A DNA stretch of 64,000 nucleotides from Dactylonectria macrodidyma. Its lineage: Eukaryota > Ascomycota > Sordariomycetes > Hypocreales > Nectriaceae. Below, in pieces: positions 8,846 to 20,849 of the stretch. The translations under genes were made by a program, and so were the position numbers. The stretch is taken from the NCBI GenBank assembly GCA_020744425.1, contig JAGMUV010000001.1:5642001-5706000 (forward strand), given 5' to 3'. Position 1 is the first letter of the stretch; every line of letters begins with the position of its first letter. The notes under the pieces were generated by a model, which saw nothing but the letters and a program-made list of their open reading frames with translations, made no database searches and had not been told where the DNA came from.

Positions 8846-11800
8846 TGTGTCGGGCGCAATGGCTGTTCGGATGTTCAATGGCGGCTCGTGATAGCCGTCT
8901 GGAAATTTCCGGCGTTGTTCGGGAGCATCACGGAGCAGCGACCGTGGCTGCCTTAGGTTGAAACTTTGAGCACGCACACCAACTGCTTGGCCGACGTGGC
9001 GCCGCATTGTGGCTGGCACGGGCTCAACTGTGGCGCTCTTTCACCTTGAACTCACCGAAAGTTGACAGGGCGCTAGAGAAGCTCACCGAGCGTCAGGCCA
9101 TTTTCGCTTGATATCTTATGAGATCTACGTATATCCCGGAGTTGAGATCTTGGTCCTTGCAAGTTTCCCCTCGCAGATCCGAAACATTGCCCCCAACTCC
9201 CGCATCGTAAGCCGTAGATGGGAGTGACCGGGTGGCCGGGCAAGTCCGATAGTCAAACTGACGAGATGCGGTACACAATGGGCTGAGGGTGGCAGCTTGA
9301 AGATGACATTTTTGGAGAACAATCAAAAGTGAGACGGCAGAACCCAATTAGGACGGCTTCGTCTTCTCTTCGTATGCCCATGTCAATTGGTCCCGAGCTG
9401 GCGCAAAGCGCCGCCAATGAGGGACGGCGACAAGCAATGGGTTATGACTACAACCAAGCAGGACCAAGACCACCACACCCTCCAGCTCACCTGCGACCGC
9501 ATTGACAGACCTGGCCACGAGCGCTGACGACGGTGTTTCCCTTTTGAGAAACAAAGCCAGCGGGCGTTCCTGTGGTCCTGTCATACCCAGCCTTTTTGAA
9601 AAGTGTGCATGGCGGTACGTAGCCGAGCATGTCGAGGACCTGGGTTATTTTACTTGCGACGTGCTAGAAGCCTTGTCATTCGAGATGCGGCTTGGCTCTT
9701 CTGTGAAATTCTCGAAAAGGATGCAGAGCTTCGCGAGTCATCGGCCCATGCCAGAAGCAGTGTTGTTCCGGCATGGCGGTGGAGGTGGGGGGGGGGGGGG
9801 GGGGGGGGTCCGTCAACCGGAATCCGGAATCCATGTAACTGAGGTGCAAATCAATTCCATCAACCACAGGCCGAGGATCTGATCGGTGAGCGGGCCAGAA
9901 GCCCCTGGGGTATGATGACGGGCTGTTACAGGCCCTCATCCACGCCTCAACCTTTCCCGAGCTGGAGATGACATATCAAGCACTCATCAAGACGGCGGCC
10001 AAGCTGGGACTGGACTTGGCTTTGGCGTCTTGGCGATGAGAAACCAGCTCAAGGGTGTAGATACGGAGGGACGGGATGACTGGGATTGCCCGAGGTCTGG
10101 AACAAGACAAACAACGAGAGATAGTTCAGATGGATTTGACGCAGGATGGACGAACCATTGTCCAGAGATTATGCTCTACTTCGCCGACACCCATGGCTCA
10201 GATCCATGATTACCCGTTTGAAGTTTCTGAATGTCCCCCGTGCCAACGCCCTGGTACGCTGGGTTTGTCGACGTAGACAGTTTGTCTTACGACAGCGTCA
10301 GGCCATTCTTTGTTCGCGCGTAGAGGTATTTCGGGGCGTCACGAGATGGCGACACAAAGGCATTGAGCACGAGAACAAGGCGCGTCAGCTAGACGAATAG
10401 CAGAGACACACTGTGGCTGTGGTGAGCACAGTCTCACTCCCGAATTGGGTCTGCTGGAGCCCTCGACGATGCTAGTGATGCTCGTGATGTCCGTGATAGC
10501 CGAGTCCATGTCTGCTGAAGGCTGGGTCGCGGGGCATCGAGTGGCCCAGAAGCGCCCAGGCCCGCTCGAGAGGCCAACAGTCTTGTAAAGTTCTGCGTTT
10601 GCATGCACCGAAAAGCTCATCATCATCCTCAGTAAGGCTTTGATGCCCCTGCCAGCGCCAACCAGTCGCTCATCGCCGTTTCCCCTGGGACCCCCTGAAA
10701 GGCAGTGACAGAGTCAGGGCCTGCTCGGCCTCACAGTCCCCTGAGCCAGGCCAAGCAAGGTGGCGGGTTTCAGGCCGAGTGCGTCTGCATGACAGGTGGT
10801 GAGTGGCCACTGAGCGACCCTGCCGTTGCGCCGGGGGCCGACACTCGAGATCGCTGAGGGAGATCTACGGTCCTATAGGTTGAGCCGCCGGGAGGCCTTT
10901 CGAGGAGTGGCCAAACCTAGGCCCCCTGCGCAAGCCCCGGGTAGGGCGAGCGGGGGCCTTTTCGGACGCCGGACGCACCGCCAGAGGCGACACCAGCAGC
11001 AAGTGTGAACAGATTCGGACGCTTCGGACGCTGTGGTTCGCTGGGCGTTGTCGTTCTTGATGCTGCGCAGCTGCGCCGCGTTTGCGACCAAGCCAATCTA
11101 GAGCCTGCGGGTGGTTGCATGGATGCTGTTGCAGAGCTAACTAGGGTTCTAGGGTGTTCAGTGCGCAAGGGCTCTAACTTACTAGACACCTTAGGTACCG
11201 ACTCTTTAGGCCCCCAGTGGGCAGCCATGGGTCCAAGCGACATTCCCGGAGGAGGAGGAGGACTTCAGGGAGGCCTGGGAGTCTGGGACCGCCACGCGAA
11301 CCTAGCACCCCCGCCGATTCGGCTGGGGCGTCGGGACCAGTCAACGGCCGCCGAAGCAGGACGGTCGCCGGGAATCAGCATCTAGCGCGTCAAGGATTTA
11401 CCAGTGTCCTACACGAGAATGTGTTGTAAAGGTATTGCAGAGGCAGAGAGGTCGCTAATGGGAGGATCCCGAGGATCCCAAGTCAGTGCTGGACCCGCCA
11501 AGAAACGCCATCGAGGTTGTCATCAGGGGGGAGACCCGGGAGAGACAGCTGGACTAGGGGGTACTTTGGGTGCATGCATGCGTGTCCGTCCGCCTGTGCC
11601 CACTGTTTCTGTGTAGCCCGTAGGTACCTGTGGGAGGAGAGCAGGGAGGTTTGCTGCTTGTTCTGACTGCTGGCTCTCTCTCCACCGAACTTATTATCAC
11701 GACGCTCGCACCCGCCCCACGTTGCACCTCTTCATGCCCGCTCCTCTCCCTCGTGTCGTGTCTTTGCGTGGCTCTGCCCTTCCTTTCCTTGTTCTCGCTC

Positions 11801-12656
11801 TTTGAGACATTTCAATCCGGGGCTGGTTGGTCTGATCTTTGAGACCATTCCCCCGATTTTATTCATTCTTGAATTTGCCGTTCAGCTGTTCGCCTGTCCG
11901 CTTCTCAGCCATCCGCCCATCATCCGCCCTCGACCTGGCATCGCCTCGTTCCAGTTCACACTCGGCCCGCCTGCCAGCTGTTTGCACTTGCGTCACTTGC
12001 ATCACTTGACTGCCTTCTGCCAGTTGCCTCGCACACTTAGCACACTTCGCTTCGCTTTTGGAATTCTTTCAAAAACAAACCCTTTCTTCGCCCTTTGTGC
12101 ATTGTGCTCAGCCGCCTTTCTTTCTTCACCCACCCTCACTTTCACCCTCTCCCGTGCACTGGTTTGCCTCACTCGCGATACTTCACCACCGTCAACTTAT
12201 CATACCCAGTATCGAGAAAGCACGTCTCGGACAAAAATTCGAATCTGGAATTCGAAAAATCCGCCGTTACCAACTCAACGTCCTGCCTGGAGCGACTCAA
12301 TTTCTTCTCTCACCTTGGCTCAAGGCAGTCAGTGATTCACACCACCACTTCCGCCAAGCACCTGCGTCTCTGAACAAGTTTCTTTCTTCTTTTACGCACA
12401 CATTAAGCCGATCACGGAATCATGCTCTGAACACTGAACACGCGAGGAGGATCACCGTGTCTCATCACCACCATTTATTCTCGGTGACCCTTGTTCGGAG
12501 AACCAAACTCCTAAGGCGCTTCCAGATTCAGACACACCAGCGACTATTCATTCTTTTCTCAACTGAGCTACCATTGGCCGTACAAAAAAAGCCTGCCTTC
12601 CTTGACCAGTCGTTTAATCGCATTTCCCAAATTTCAGCATCAATACTACACCAACC
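8846..12656. other. Long gene-free region with G tract and long leader of the ferric-reductase gene
   Basis: About 3.8 kb without a convincing gene. Frames at 9502-9882, 10076-10400 and 11005-11385 lack domains and run through homopolymers or low-complexity stretches. A 22-G run lies at 9787-9808. From about 11630 to 12656 the + strand is strongly C/T-rich and purine-poor, typical of a long fungal promoter and 5' leader for the gene starting at 12657. An unrelated frame (12058-12819) overlapping that start is attributed to this composition. Confidence 0.55.
9787..9808. repeat. Homopolymer run of 22 G
   Basis: Twenty-two consecutive G residues preceded by GGAGGT. Such runs are prone to slippage in replication and sequencing, so the length is uncertain. 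On the G-rich strand it could form a quadruplex. It lies in non-coding DNA. Confidence 0.9.
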
Positions 12657-14531
12657 ATGGACGCCATCAATTTCCTCCGACGCCAGATCGCTGGCCCAGA
12701 CTCAGTTCTCCCAACCTCAACACTCTTCCAACGCGCCACCGCAGCTCATGCAGAGACGGATCCAACTAGCACCGTTGCTCCATACCACGACTCCCTCAAT
12801 GGTGTCAACCAACCGATGAACTTGCTCTTCAAAGATGCACTGTGGTGGACTCTAGGCATCATGGCGATGATCGTTCTCGCCATCCGAATCATCGAGATTA
12901 TGTGGGCGAGGCTTCGCCAGGTATCTGCCATGTCTGTCTCTGGTGAGAAGCAAGGCTACTGGCGAGTTGCGCAGTGGAGCTGGATGCCGGGCATGAAGAA
13001 GCATATCATCTATGCGCCGCTGTGGAACAAGCGTCACAATCGAGAAATCCGCCTCTCTTCCGCCATTAGTATTGGCACCCTCCCATCACGCCTCCACTCC
13101 ATCATTCTCTTCATCTACCTCAGCAGCAACTTCGCCTACATGTTCGTTCTCAACTGGCACGTCGCTAACCGCTTCGAGTTTTGTGCCGAACTGCGAGGTC
13201 GCTCGGGCACCCTGTCCCTGGTGAACATGGTGCCCCTGATCATCTTCGCGGGACGCAACAACCCGCTCATCGGTCTCCTCAAAATCAGCTTCGACACTTA
13301 CAACCTCCTACACCGGTGGATGGGCCGGCTCGTGGTCATTGAAGCCGTCATTCACACCATCGCCTGGGCTATTGTCTGCGTCGCCGACATAGGATGGACG
13401 GGCGTTGGCAATCAGATCGTCCAGAAGCTCTTCATTGGATCTGGCATGGTTGGCACCATCGCTATGGTCCTTCTCATGGTACTCTCCGTCTCGCCTCTGA
13501 GACATGCCTTTTACGAGACGTTTCTCAACGTGCACATTGTCTTGGCGTTTGTTTCCTTTATCGCCACCTGGGTGCACTGCGCATCCTCTGACCTCGCCGG
13601 CGGCCTTCCTCAGCTCCCATGGATAATGGCCATTGTCGCCCTTTGGTTCGCCGATCGCCTCGCTCGCATGTTCCGAATCCTCTATGTCAACTGGTCGTCC
13701 AAGGGCTTCACTGATGCCATCTGTGAGCCTCTGCCTGGTGAGGTCACTCGCGTGACCCTCAACCTACCCCGATACGTGGACATCGAGCCTGGCACGCACG
13801 CCTACCTCCGCTTCTGGGGCATCAACGCCTGGGAGAACCACCCGTTCTCCATCTGCTGGGTCAACCACCAGACCGATGGCTCCCTACCTGTCCTCGAAAA
13901 GGACCCCCTCAACGCTATCGACAAATCCAACACAACCACTTCCGTTTCGTTCCTGATTGGCGCCCAGACAGGCATGACCCGCAAACTATTCGAGCAGGCT
14001 TCCAGCTCTCGCCGCACGATGCGGATCAAGGCCGCCATGGAAGGCCCGTACGCTGGTCACCACAGCCTCGACTCATATGGTCACACTGTCCTGTTCGCTG
14101 GTTCGACTGGAATCACGCATCAGATCTCATACATCCGCCACCTCTTGGAGGGATACAATGCAGGGACTGTCGCGACTCGTCGAATCACGCTCGTCTGGAT
14201 CATTCGCGAATATGAATCTCTCGAGTGGGTCCGACCGTACATGGATACCATCCTCCGCATCCCGCACCGCAAAGACGTCCTTCGCATTCAGATCTTCATC
14301 ACCCGGCCGCAGAACCCTCGTGACATCGTCAGTGCTAGCACTACCGTACGAATGTTTCCTGGACGGCCAAATGTCCCACTCCTTCTCCAGAAGGAGGTGC
14401 AGGAGCAGATGGGTGCCATGTGTGTCACTGTTTGCGGTCCTGGAGCCCTCGCCGACGACGTTAGAGGAGCCGTCCGCTCGGTGCAAGGTCACAACGTGGT
14501 GGACTTTGTGGAGGAGAGTTTTACGTGGTAA
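12657..14531 (+). CDS. Ferric-chelate-reductase-type flavocytochrome (FRE family)
   Basis: Intronless, 624 residues. FRE proteins pass electrons from NADPH via FAD and two hemes across the membrane to ferric or cupric ions. The first transmembrane helix is at about residues 60-82, then a five- to six-helix ferric-reductase core between about 135 and 345. Four candidate heme-ligand histidines are visible: LLHRWMGR (H219) and VIHTIAW (about H232) in one helix, NVHIVLAF (about H292) and TWVHCA (about H306) in the other. The C-terminal half carries the FAD motif ENHPFSI (about 395), the NADPH motif AGSTGIT (about 482; Thr replaces the usual second Gly) and CGPG (about 594). No signal peptide is obvious. 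The substrate cannot be told from sequence. The gene has a long pyrimidine-rich leader. Confidence 0.88.
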   Translation: MDAINFLRRQIAGPDSVLPTSTLFQRATAAHAETDPTSTVAPYHDSLNGVNQPMNLLFKDALWWTLGIMAMIVLAIRIIEIMWARLRQVSAMSVSGEKQGYWRVAQWSWMPGMKKHIIYAPLWNKRHNREIRLSSAISIGTLPSRLHSIILFIYLSSNFAYMFVLNWHVANRFEFCAELRGRSGTLSLVNMVPLIIFAGRNNPLIGLLKISFDTYNLLHRWMGRLVVIEAVIHTIAWAIVCVADIGWTGVGNQIVQKLFIGSGMVGTIAMVLLMVLSVSPLRHAFYETFLNVHIVLAFVSFIATWVHCASSDLAGGLPQLPWIMAIVALWFADRLARMFRILYVNWSSKGFTDAICEPLPGEVTRVTLNLPRYVDIEPGTHAYLRFWGINAWENHPFSICWVNHQTDGSLPVLEKDPLNAIDKSNTTTSVSFLIGAQTGMTRKLFEQASSSRRTMRIKAAMEGPYAGHHSLDSYGHTVLFAGSTGITHQISYIRHLLEGYNAGTVATRRITLVWIIREYESLEWVRPYMDTILRIPHRKDVLRIQIFITRPQNPRDIVSASTTVRMFPGRPNVPLLLQKEVQEQMGAMCVTVCGPGALADDVRGAVRSVQGHNVVDFVEESFTW

Positions 14532-15230
14532 CGGTCGCATTATAGCAAGCTGTAGCCGATCTTTTTGGGGGGACTTCTTTCGACCTGTAAATATTTGCGA
14601 CAAAAGGGGGTTCACATCTGCCGTGGGAGAGATGTTGTATATGGGTGCGAGCGTTCTATAGACATAGCTAATGGAGCCATCAACGATGTTCAATATTGTA
14701 ACTACGTGATAACTAGTGCCTTTGCACACACACTCTGACTTGTGAAATCTTACTGCAGCGATGGTTGTTGTCGTCCACGAAATTGTTTCTACGTGCTAGT
14801 TTGGTGCATAGCCTGCCTGTGATGATCAATTGGTGATCAGGATCGACATATGAAACCTTCTAGGTCCTTGCGGCTGCAACGTCACTGGTCGTCGCCAAGA
14901 GTCCAGCCCCCCTCCATGGGGGTACGTAGACGGTAGGGTTAAGACACATAGTCGCATTGAAACACTAGCTAAAAGGAGTGGCGGAAAGCAAAACAGTCAT
15001 GGAAGGAGTGTTTAGAAACGAACGGCTCGGTCGAGAAACAACAAACGCAGCCTCCTCCCCCCCTCCAATATGCCCCAGCGGCGATCCCCCTGTTTCTGGT
15101 TTTACTGACAAAAACGAAGCATGAAAAACAGATGCTGTGGTGTGTCGTTTCGCTACATATACCGATATGGTGGTGTTCGTATTGGCATGTGGTACGGATA
15201 TGTAGTTAATGGCGGTGGAAGCTTCGGGGC
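14532..15230. other. Intergenic spacer, convergent genes
   Basis: About 700 bp between the 3' ends of the ferric reductase and the arylsulfotransferase-like gene. It contains A/T-rich stretches suited to transcript ends on both strands. No RNA gene or repeat recognised. Confidence 0.5.
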
Positions 15231-17024
15231 TTACAGATCTATTCGCAGACGCATCACCTTGAGGATGGCGTGCTTGTACCAGTTGCTGGTCTCCTCACCC
15301 AGAGACTCCTGTGCCTTGTCCCCGCTTGTCTCGGAGATGGCCTGGTCGAGCTGGGCGGACGCAGGGAGTATCTCGGCCTCAACGTGAGCGGAAACGGTTG
15401 AGGTGAGGACGCGGCCGCGGATGTCGATGGCCTCAGCGACGACACTGGTGACTTTGGCACCGGGGATGAGCAGGCTCGTCTCAAAACCCGTTTTTGGAGC
15501 CTCGCCTAGGAACTCACGCGAGCCGTAGCCGTCAGTCACGGCGTAGAAGCGCCAAGCGACCGTCTCGGTGTCACCGTTCCAGGAGACGTAGGCCGTCGTG
15601 GGCCCCTCGGCCGCCTGCAGGGCGACGAGGGCCGGAGCTTCGGCGGGCTGCCCGGTCCAGTTGTACCGGAAGGCCCGGTAGTTCTCGGCGCCGAGGCCCA
15701 GATAGCCCGAGTCGACGTAGGAGTGGAAGACGGGGGTGCCGTTGCGGGTGAACTCAGTCAGCGCGCCCTCAGATCCCCAGTTGACGAGGGCATTGCCGCC
15801 GGGGAGGATCTGCGTGCTGCCCTGGGACTTGGAGAGCAGGTCATCCGGAGGGAAATAGGCGGCGACCAGCTCGGCCGTCCAAGCCGTAGTGTTGAGCCGG
15901 AGGATCTTGCCGCTGCTGGTCGGCGCTGTGTGGACCTCAGAGCCGCCGCCGTGCTCGGTGCCATGAGCGCTGTTGTCGTAGAGGCTGATGATCTCGACAT
16001 CCTCATGCTGCTCCAGCCAGCGGGCGTGGTGTTGGAAGCAAAAGGCCGTGCCGTTGGCCATGGCAAAGTCGGACCGCTTGCCGTTGAGGCGCCAGATGAT
16101 GGACCCGTCGGAGCCGTTGATCTTGTGTACGGCGCAGGCATCACGAGCTGAGATGAGGTAGTTGCCGTCGGCGTCCTTGTCGACGCTGTTGATGTGGAAG
16201 TAGTCCCAGGCGTCGGAGCTGTTGTAACCTGAGCCGGCTTGGCCGGGGTTGATAGGGAGGATGGCCTCTTTAGAGCTCGCTTGTTAGGCTGCGAACGATG
16301 AAGTGAGAGCGGAGGTGTACTAACCGTCGGGCTGGACGTGATCTAAGCTTGCCCACTCGAAGAGCAGTTCCCCGGTGGCGATATCAAGCTCTACAAGGTG
16401 TTGGTCATTTCTCTCCGCAATTACAACAGACAACACTCAACGATACTGACCTTGAATTATGGCATTCACAATCCACTGCTGCTCGGCACTGGCGCCCCAT
16501 TCCGTCAGGTCGCGAGGCACAGGCTGGTAGATCTGAACAAGGCCAGTTTCTTCATTGATGATGTGAAACTCGTGCTTGTCGATCAGCTTGTGATTCCCAG
16601 CACGCAGCTCACGAATGGTCTCGTAATGCTGGTCCAAGATGGTGATGTGTCCGTGGCCATGGCCGTAGCCGGCATTGTGGTCGCCCTCGAAGCTGAACAG
16701 AATGTCCTTGCCCTTCCAACGACCAGCCTGGAAGTTGGTGGCCCAGATGCTGTAGATGCCATAACCCGACCAGACCAAGTCGCCGTTGTCCCGAAAGATG
16801 TACGGCGCCGCCTGGCGAGGGCCATGCTGCTCGGTGGGCGTGTCTGGGAAGCCAGCAAAGGGAGCCACGAAGAGATATCCAGCCTCAACGTCATCTGTCG
16901 CGGCGATGGTAATGTTGAGGCGAGGAGGAGCGAGGTCGGGACGGGAGCGGTATTGCCAGTCACCGGCAACAAGCGGGACGAGAGCCAACGACGCGGCCGT
17001 CAGGCGAGGGATGAACGACTTCAT
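15231..17024 (-). CDS. Secreted arylsulfotransferase-like (ASST) protein
   Basis: Three exons in transcript order 17024-16451, 16390-16325, 16267-15231, giving 558 residues. Both joins are phase 1 and restore NAIIQELDIATGELLFEW and HVQPDEAILPIN. The N-terminus MKSFIPRLTAASLALVPLVAG is a signal peptide. The mature part resembles the fungal arylsulfotransferase (Arylsulfotran_2) family: a repeated-blade layout with DNGDLVWSG, GHITILDQHYE, LDHVQPD, WRLNGKRSDF, FCFQHHARW and STQILPGGNALVNWG. The FQHHARW and LDHVQPD histidines are typical family landmarks. Bacterial ASSTs transfer sulfate between phenols; activity of the fungal proteins is largely untested, so only the fold is assigned. There are several N-glycosylation sequons. 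It is divergent from an MFS transporter gene with about 1.35 kb between them. Confidence 0.85.
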
Positions 17025-18376
17025 TGTGAACAGGAAGCGTACAAAGCGGTACTAGCAGCGTCAGCGGCCTTGATCTCCATCCTGTTCAACTTTAGGTACA
17101 TTCACCTTGAGGGGTTCTACGAGCCCTAACAATTCCACCACAGTTGATAACCAAGATAGGGTACGTTTGAATGAAGCAGGAGATAGGAGCTTGATTAATC
17201 AAGATGTCTTTGATTTCGAGGAGTGACAATCCTGAAGCAACGGGTGGTAGAGCCTAATATGTATCACAAGAACTGCGATGTCGCTAGCTGACGTTGATAG
17301 AACAAGCAGCACGCCATCCCATTTCTCGGGCTTCTATTGGACAGCAAACAAATATCGGAGCGGGGAAAAAATAAGATGGGTGAGGGAATATCATGAATGA
17401 TGCATCCCGTCCGATGGTTGGATTGCGTGATGAATGTTGTGACGCCGAACACTCCAGAGACTGGCCGTCTACATGCCATTGAAGCTCTGTGACGTGTCGA
17501 AGTGGGGTGAATTGACATCAATTGGGCGAATAAACACCCTAATGAGTGATTGGAAATCATATACTGTCTGTTTGATTCGTTTGTTCGTGTTGGGTAGTGA
17601 AGACGATCTTGTCGAGGAGGTTGTGCGAATTGGGATGTTGGCCAGTGTCTGTGATATATGGTAGATTTGACAATCAGCATAGACCCAAACAATGTGTTAT
17701 GAAAAGGAGCAAAAGTGACAAATATGCCTAGATGGCGCAGTATTATGTAGTACAAAAATTTGAGATATTAGTAGATACTTCCCATGTATGCTATATTCCA
17801 GATTAAGTTTATCCTCGAAGTTCACGTCCATCTCTGCCTTTTTCTTCAATTTGCCCCGTCGATTCTGCCCATTTAGGCCCTGCTATCGTCTTCAATAGAC
17901 TCTTGTAGTATTCTCACCTTGACCTCGAAATATTCACCATGCTACTCTTTAACCAGGTTACATCATATCCCAATACCCAATCCTTCCCCCACACGTGTTG
18001 TAGGATCGCCTGGATCTTAGCGTCGTCGCGATCGAGATCCACTGGTATTCTTCCATATCGAGCTGGGATACGTGATCCTGGACCGCTATTTCGACATCAG
18101 AGTCACACCGGGCTTGGCCCACACAGTTCCTTGTTCCTGGCTTCGGCACTTTTTTTTTTTTTAAATTCCCTGCACTCTTACCGACGACCCGATGAAAAAT
18201 AAACGGCTCTGGGAGGGACTTTTTAAGTTGTGTAATTAGACGTGTTTGAGCGCACAACTTGATTTGCTTGTTTTATCGCTTTCGGTTGATTCATTCTGAG
18301 AGAGACGCATCGCTCTGTGCCTGATATTTCTTGGACCGGTTTCAAGGAACAAGTTTCACTGTTTCGCGGCTTCACA
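17025..18376. other. Divergent intergenic region between ASST-like and MFS genes
   Basis: About 1.35 kb, noticeably more A/T-rich than neighbouring DNA between 17150 and 17900. A 13-T run lies at 18150-18162. A 163-codon minus-strand frame at 17264-17755 is compositionally atypical and has no recognisable domain. The region should hold both promoters; no specific site was identified. Confidence 0.5.
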
Positions 18377-20348
18377 ATGCGCGACCCTCCGTCAATCTCG
18401 AATGCCAGGATCCCAGATGCCGAGATCCTGGATCCCGAATACCATCATGGTGATGATACCGACGCCATCAGCTCGCCAGAGCCGCTGCCTCGCGAGGACC
18501 AACCGCTTCTCAGAGCTCCAGATGAAGCCTCATGGAAGCCACCGCGAGGCTTCGTCTGGATCCAGCTGGCCATCATGTCCAACGTGTTCCTGTACGGCCT
18601 CGACAGCACCATCACGGCCTCGACTTACGCCGTCATCGGCTCCGAGTTCGGCTCAGCCAACACGGCGTCCTGGCTGACGACGTCGTATCTGGTCACCAGC
18701 ACGGCTTTTCAGCCCTTGTACGGCCGCGTGTCCGACATCTTTGGCCGCCGCTTGTGCTTTTTCATCTCAACTACGACCTTTGCCATCGGATGTCTTGGCT
18801 GTGGCGTTGCGAATAATGTAGTCTTTTTGAACTGTATGCGAGCCTTAACCGGCTTTGGAGGGGGAGGATTGATGACTATGGGTTGGTTTCTAGTTGTGAC
18901 GCAGTGCTATTTCCTCACTTCAAGCAACATTTTATCAAGCAACGGGATTGCCAAGCTAACTCGTACACAGCAACCATTGTCAACTCAGACATGATCCCTT
19001 TCCGCAAGCGCGGCATGTACCAAGCCATGCAGAACGGCATCTACGGGTTCGGTGCCGTATCTGGAGCGTCCTTTGGAGGCACCATTGCCGACCACATCGG
19101 ATGGCGATGGTGTTTCCTGCTCCAAGTACCTGTGTCCATCATGGCCTTTGCTGTCGGCGCTCTCGTCGTCTCCAACCAGTCGGCGAGGCTCTCTCTCGAC
19201 AGCGGGCTCGGCGCGGTTTGGAAGCGAGTCGACTTTGTGGGCGCCATCCTGCTCGTTCTCGCCGTCTCGGTGCAGCTCGTGGGCCTCAGTCTGGGAGGAA
19301 ACGAGTTGCCGTGGGCAAGTCCATGGGTTATTGGATCTCTGGTCGGCAGTGTCGCTCTGTTTGCGCTGTTTCTATTCACCGAGTCGACCACGTCAGCCAT
19401 TCCCATTATCCCGCTGCGTTTGCTTCACGGCAGACTCCCCGTTGCCACGCAAGTCGCAAACATCTGTGCCGGAATGGCGGCTTACGGTGTGAGTAGACAC
19501 GTCAATTTCCTGTTGCAATCTTTCAAGTAAACTCACGCCAGTGCCTAGTATCTTTTTATGCTCCCGCTCTTCTTCCAAGTCGTCCTTTTAGACTCGGCCA
19601 CTACAGCTGGCGCGCGTCTCGCGATTCCCTCGTTGGCGACCCCGATTGGAGGCGTCATCGCTGGCGTCGTCATGTCTCGATGGGGCAAGCTGATTGCCCT
19701 TGTGCGTACCGGAGCCATTCTCATGGCTTTTGGCAATGCCTTGGTAACATCCCTCGGGTTTGAAGACTCGACTTGGAAATATTTTGTCTTTGTGTTCCCA
19801 GCCAATCTGGGACAGGGCATCATTTACCCTGGCATTCTTTTCACCTCTCTAGCTTCCTTTGACCATGCCGGTAAGCCTATTCATAAGTTCTGTCCTCAAT
19901 AGGGGAATCTGGGTCAACTGACAACGTGCTTAACAAGATCATGCCGTCTCGGCCTCAACTGTCTATCTCATTCGCTCACTAGGGACAGTCTGGGGTGTCT
20001 CGGTCACCTCTGCCATTGTGCAAACAACGCTCAGCGTCCGATTGCCGGACGCTCTGAGCGAGGTACCTGATAAATGGAGAGTACGCCCCTTTTCCACTCG
20101 AGTGCAAATTATTGCTTGAAGTCAACCTCGACTCAGTAGCTGATCAGTGACACCTCTAGATTATCGACGAAATCCGCCATTCAGTGGAATTCATTCGCCA
20201 CCTACCGCCCGATGTGCAACTCAAGGCGCGCCTCGTGTACTATGATGGGCTTCGATATGCCTTTGGCGCCTCCACTACGGTGGCTTGCCTGGGTATCTGC
20301 GCCGCTTTCATCGCCAGTGGGACTGGTCTTCGGACAACACATAAGTAG
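18377..20348 (+). CDS. MFS transporter, 14-TM drug/vacuolar amino-acid type (DHA2/Vba-like)
   Basis: Five exons (18377-18881, 18971-19488, 19549-19870, 19938-20080, 20160-20348), 558 residues. All joins keep frame and restore conserved sequence, such as TMATIVNSDMIPF and AYGYLFMLPLFFQ. After a hydrophilic N-terminus of about 50 residues, hydrophobic segments suggest 14 helices. Motif A, GRVSDIFGRR, is near residue 115, and AVSASTVYLIRSLGTVWGVS lies near the C-terminus, typical of fungal DHA2 exporters and of the yeast Vba / fission yeast Fnx1 vacuolar basic amino-acid transporters. Plasma-membrane drug efflux and vacuolar amino-acid import cannot be separated by eye. The ATG at 18377 was chosen; the frame extends upstream without another ATG. 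Confidence 0.88.
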
Positions 20349-20685
20349 GCTGTGCGTCTCCGTTGTCAACTATGAGAGGCCGAACGCAAGAAAAAGGAGT
20401 ATTGGGCTCAACAAACTACAACTTCGGGTCATCAACATGACACCCTTGTTGTTCAAGTTCAAACAGAGCATAGACGTGGGTATAGCCTTCAAGAGGAAGC
20501 CAGTGTTCTATCAACTAGAACTCTTCGAAAATACCGAGCCGAGTAAGACAACAGCGACATAAGAGACTAGGGGATGAGGATTGAGCTTCCCCGAATAAAA
20601 CGAGTGATGTTATTTTCGTCAATCCCGATTGCCTTCGTCACAGTCAAGCACGTTCCTTAACCCAACCAACTCCTCTCACTGAAGC

Positions 20686-20686
<1 letters not shown>

Positions 20687-20716
<30 letters not shown>
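20687..20716. repeat. Homopolymer run of 30 A
   Basis: Thirty consecutive A residues about 60 bp downstream (in tRNA orientation) of the tRNA-Val gene. It could be an expanded poly(A)/poly(T) tract or the relic of a retroposed tail; nothing recognisable as a SINE lies next to it. The length may vary through slippage. Confidence 0.9.
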
Positions 20717-20720
<4 letters not shown>

Positions 20721-20767
20721 CCGTGAATGCATAGTTTCCGATTGCATTAGAAACCATCCAAACCATC

Positions 20768-20773
20768 AAAAAA
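20768..20773 (-). terminator. RNA polymerase III terminator of tRNA-Val
   Basis: Six consecutive T residues on the minus strand begin three bases after the discriminator base of the tRNA, which is the usual Pol III termination signal. Confidence 0.8.
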
Positions 20774-20775
20774 TG

Positions 20776-20849
20776 TGATTCCGCCCGGGCTCGAACCGGG
20801 GACCTTCTCGGTGTTAACGAGATGCCATAACCAGCTAGACCACGGAACC
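20776..20849 (-). tRNA. tRNA-Val (anticodon AAC)
   Basis: The 74-nt minus-strand sequence folds as a standard cloverleaf. The acceptor stem GGTTCCG pairs with CGGAATC, with A as discriminator. The anticodon stem TCTCG/CGAGA encloses the loop TTAACAC, so the anticodon is AAC (read IAC after modification). The T arm is CCCGG-TTCGAGC-CCGGG with the B box GGTTCGAGC, and the D arm carries the A box. There is no intron and no encoded CCA. It reads GTT/GTC/GTA-type valine codons through inosine. Pol III transcription is expected from the internal A and B boxes, and a T6 terminator follows. Confidence 0.97.

Larger units (their letters stand above)
20349..20775. other. Intergenic spacer with 30-bp A run
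   Basis: Sequence between the MFS gene and the tRNA. A run of 30 A residues lies at 20687-20716. The frame at 20212-20562 mostly overlaps the last MFS exon in another phase and is not a gene. Confidence 0.55.

Noticed and set aside
12058..12819. 253-codon + strand frame overlapping the reductase start
   Set aside because: It overlaps the 624-residue reductase in another phase, and its Ser/Pro/His-rich translation reflects the pyrimidine-rich leader.
17264..17755. 163-codon minus-strand frame
   Set aside because: A/T-rich intergenic sequence, no domain, no conserved-looking segment.
20687..20849. tRNA-derived SINE formed by the tRNA and the 30-A run
   Set aside because: The tRNA is intact with a T6 terminator, and the A run is on the + strand while the tRNA is on the minus strand, so the tail would have the wrong polarity.
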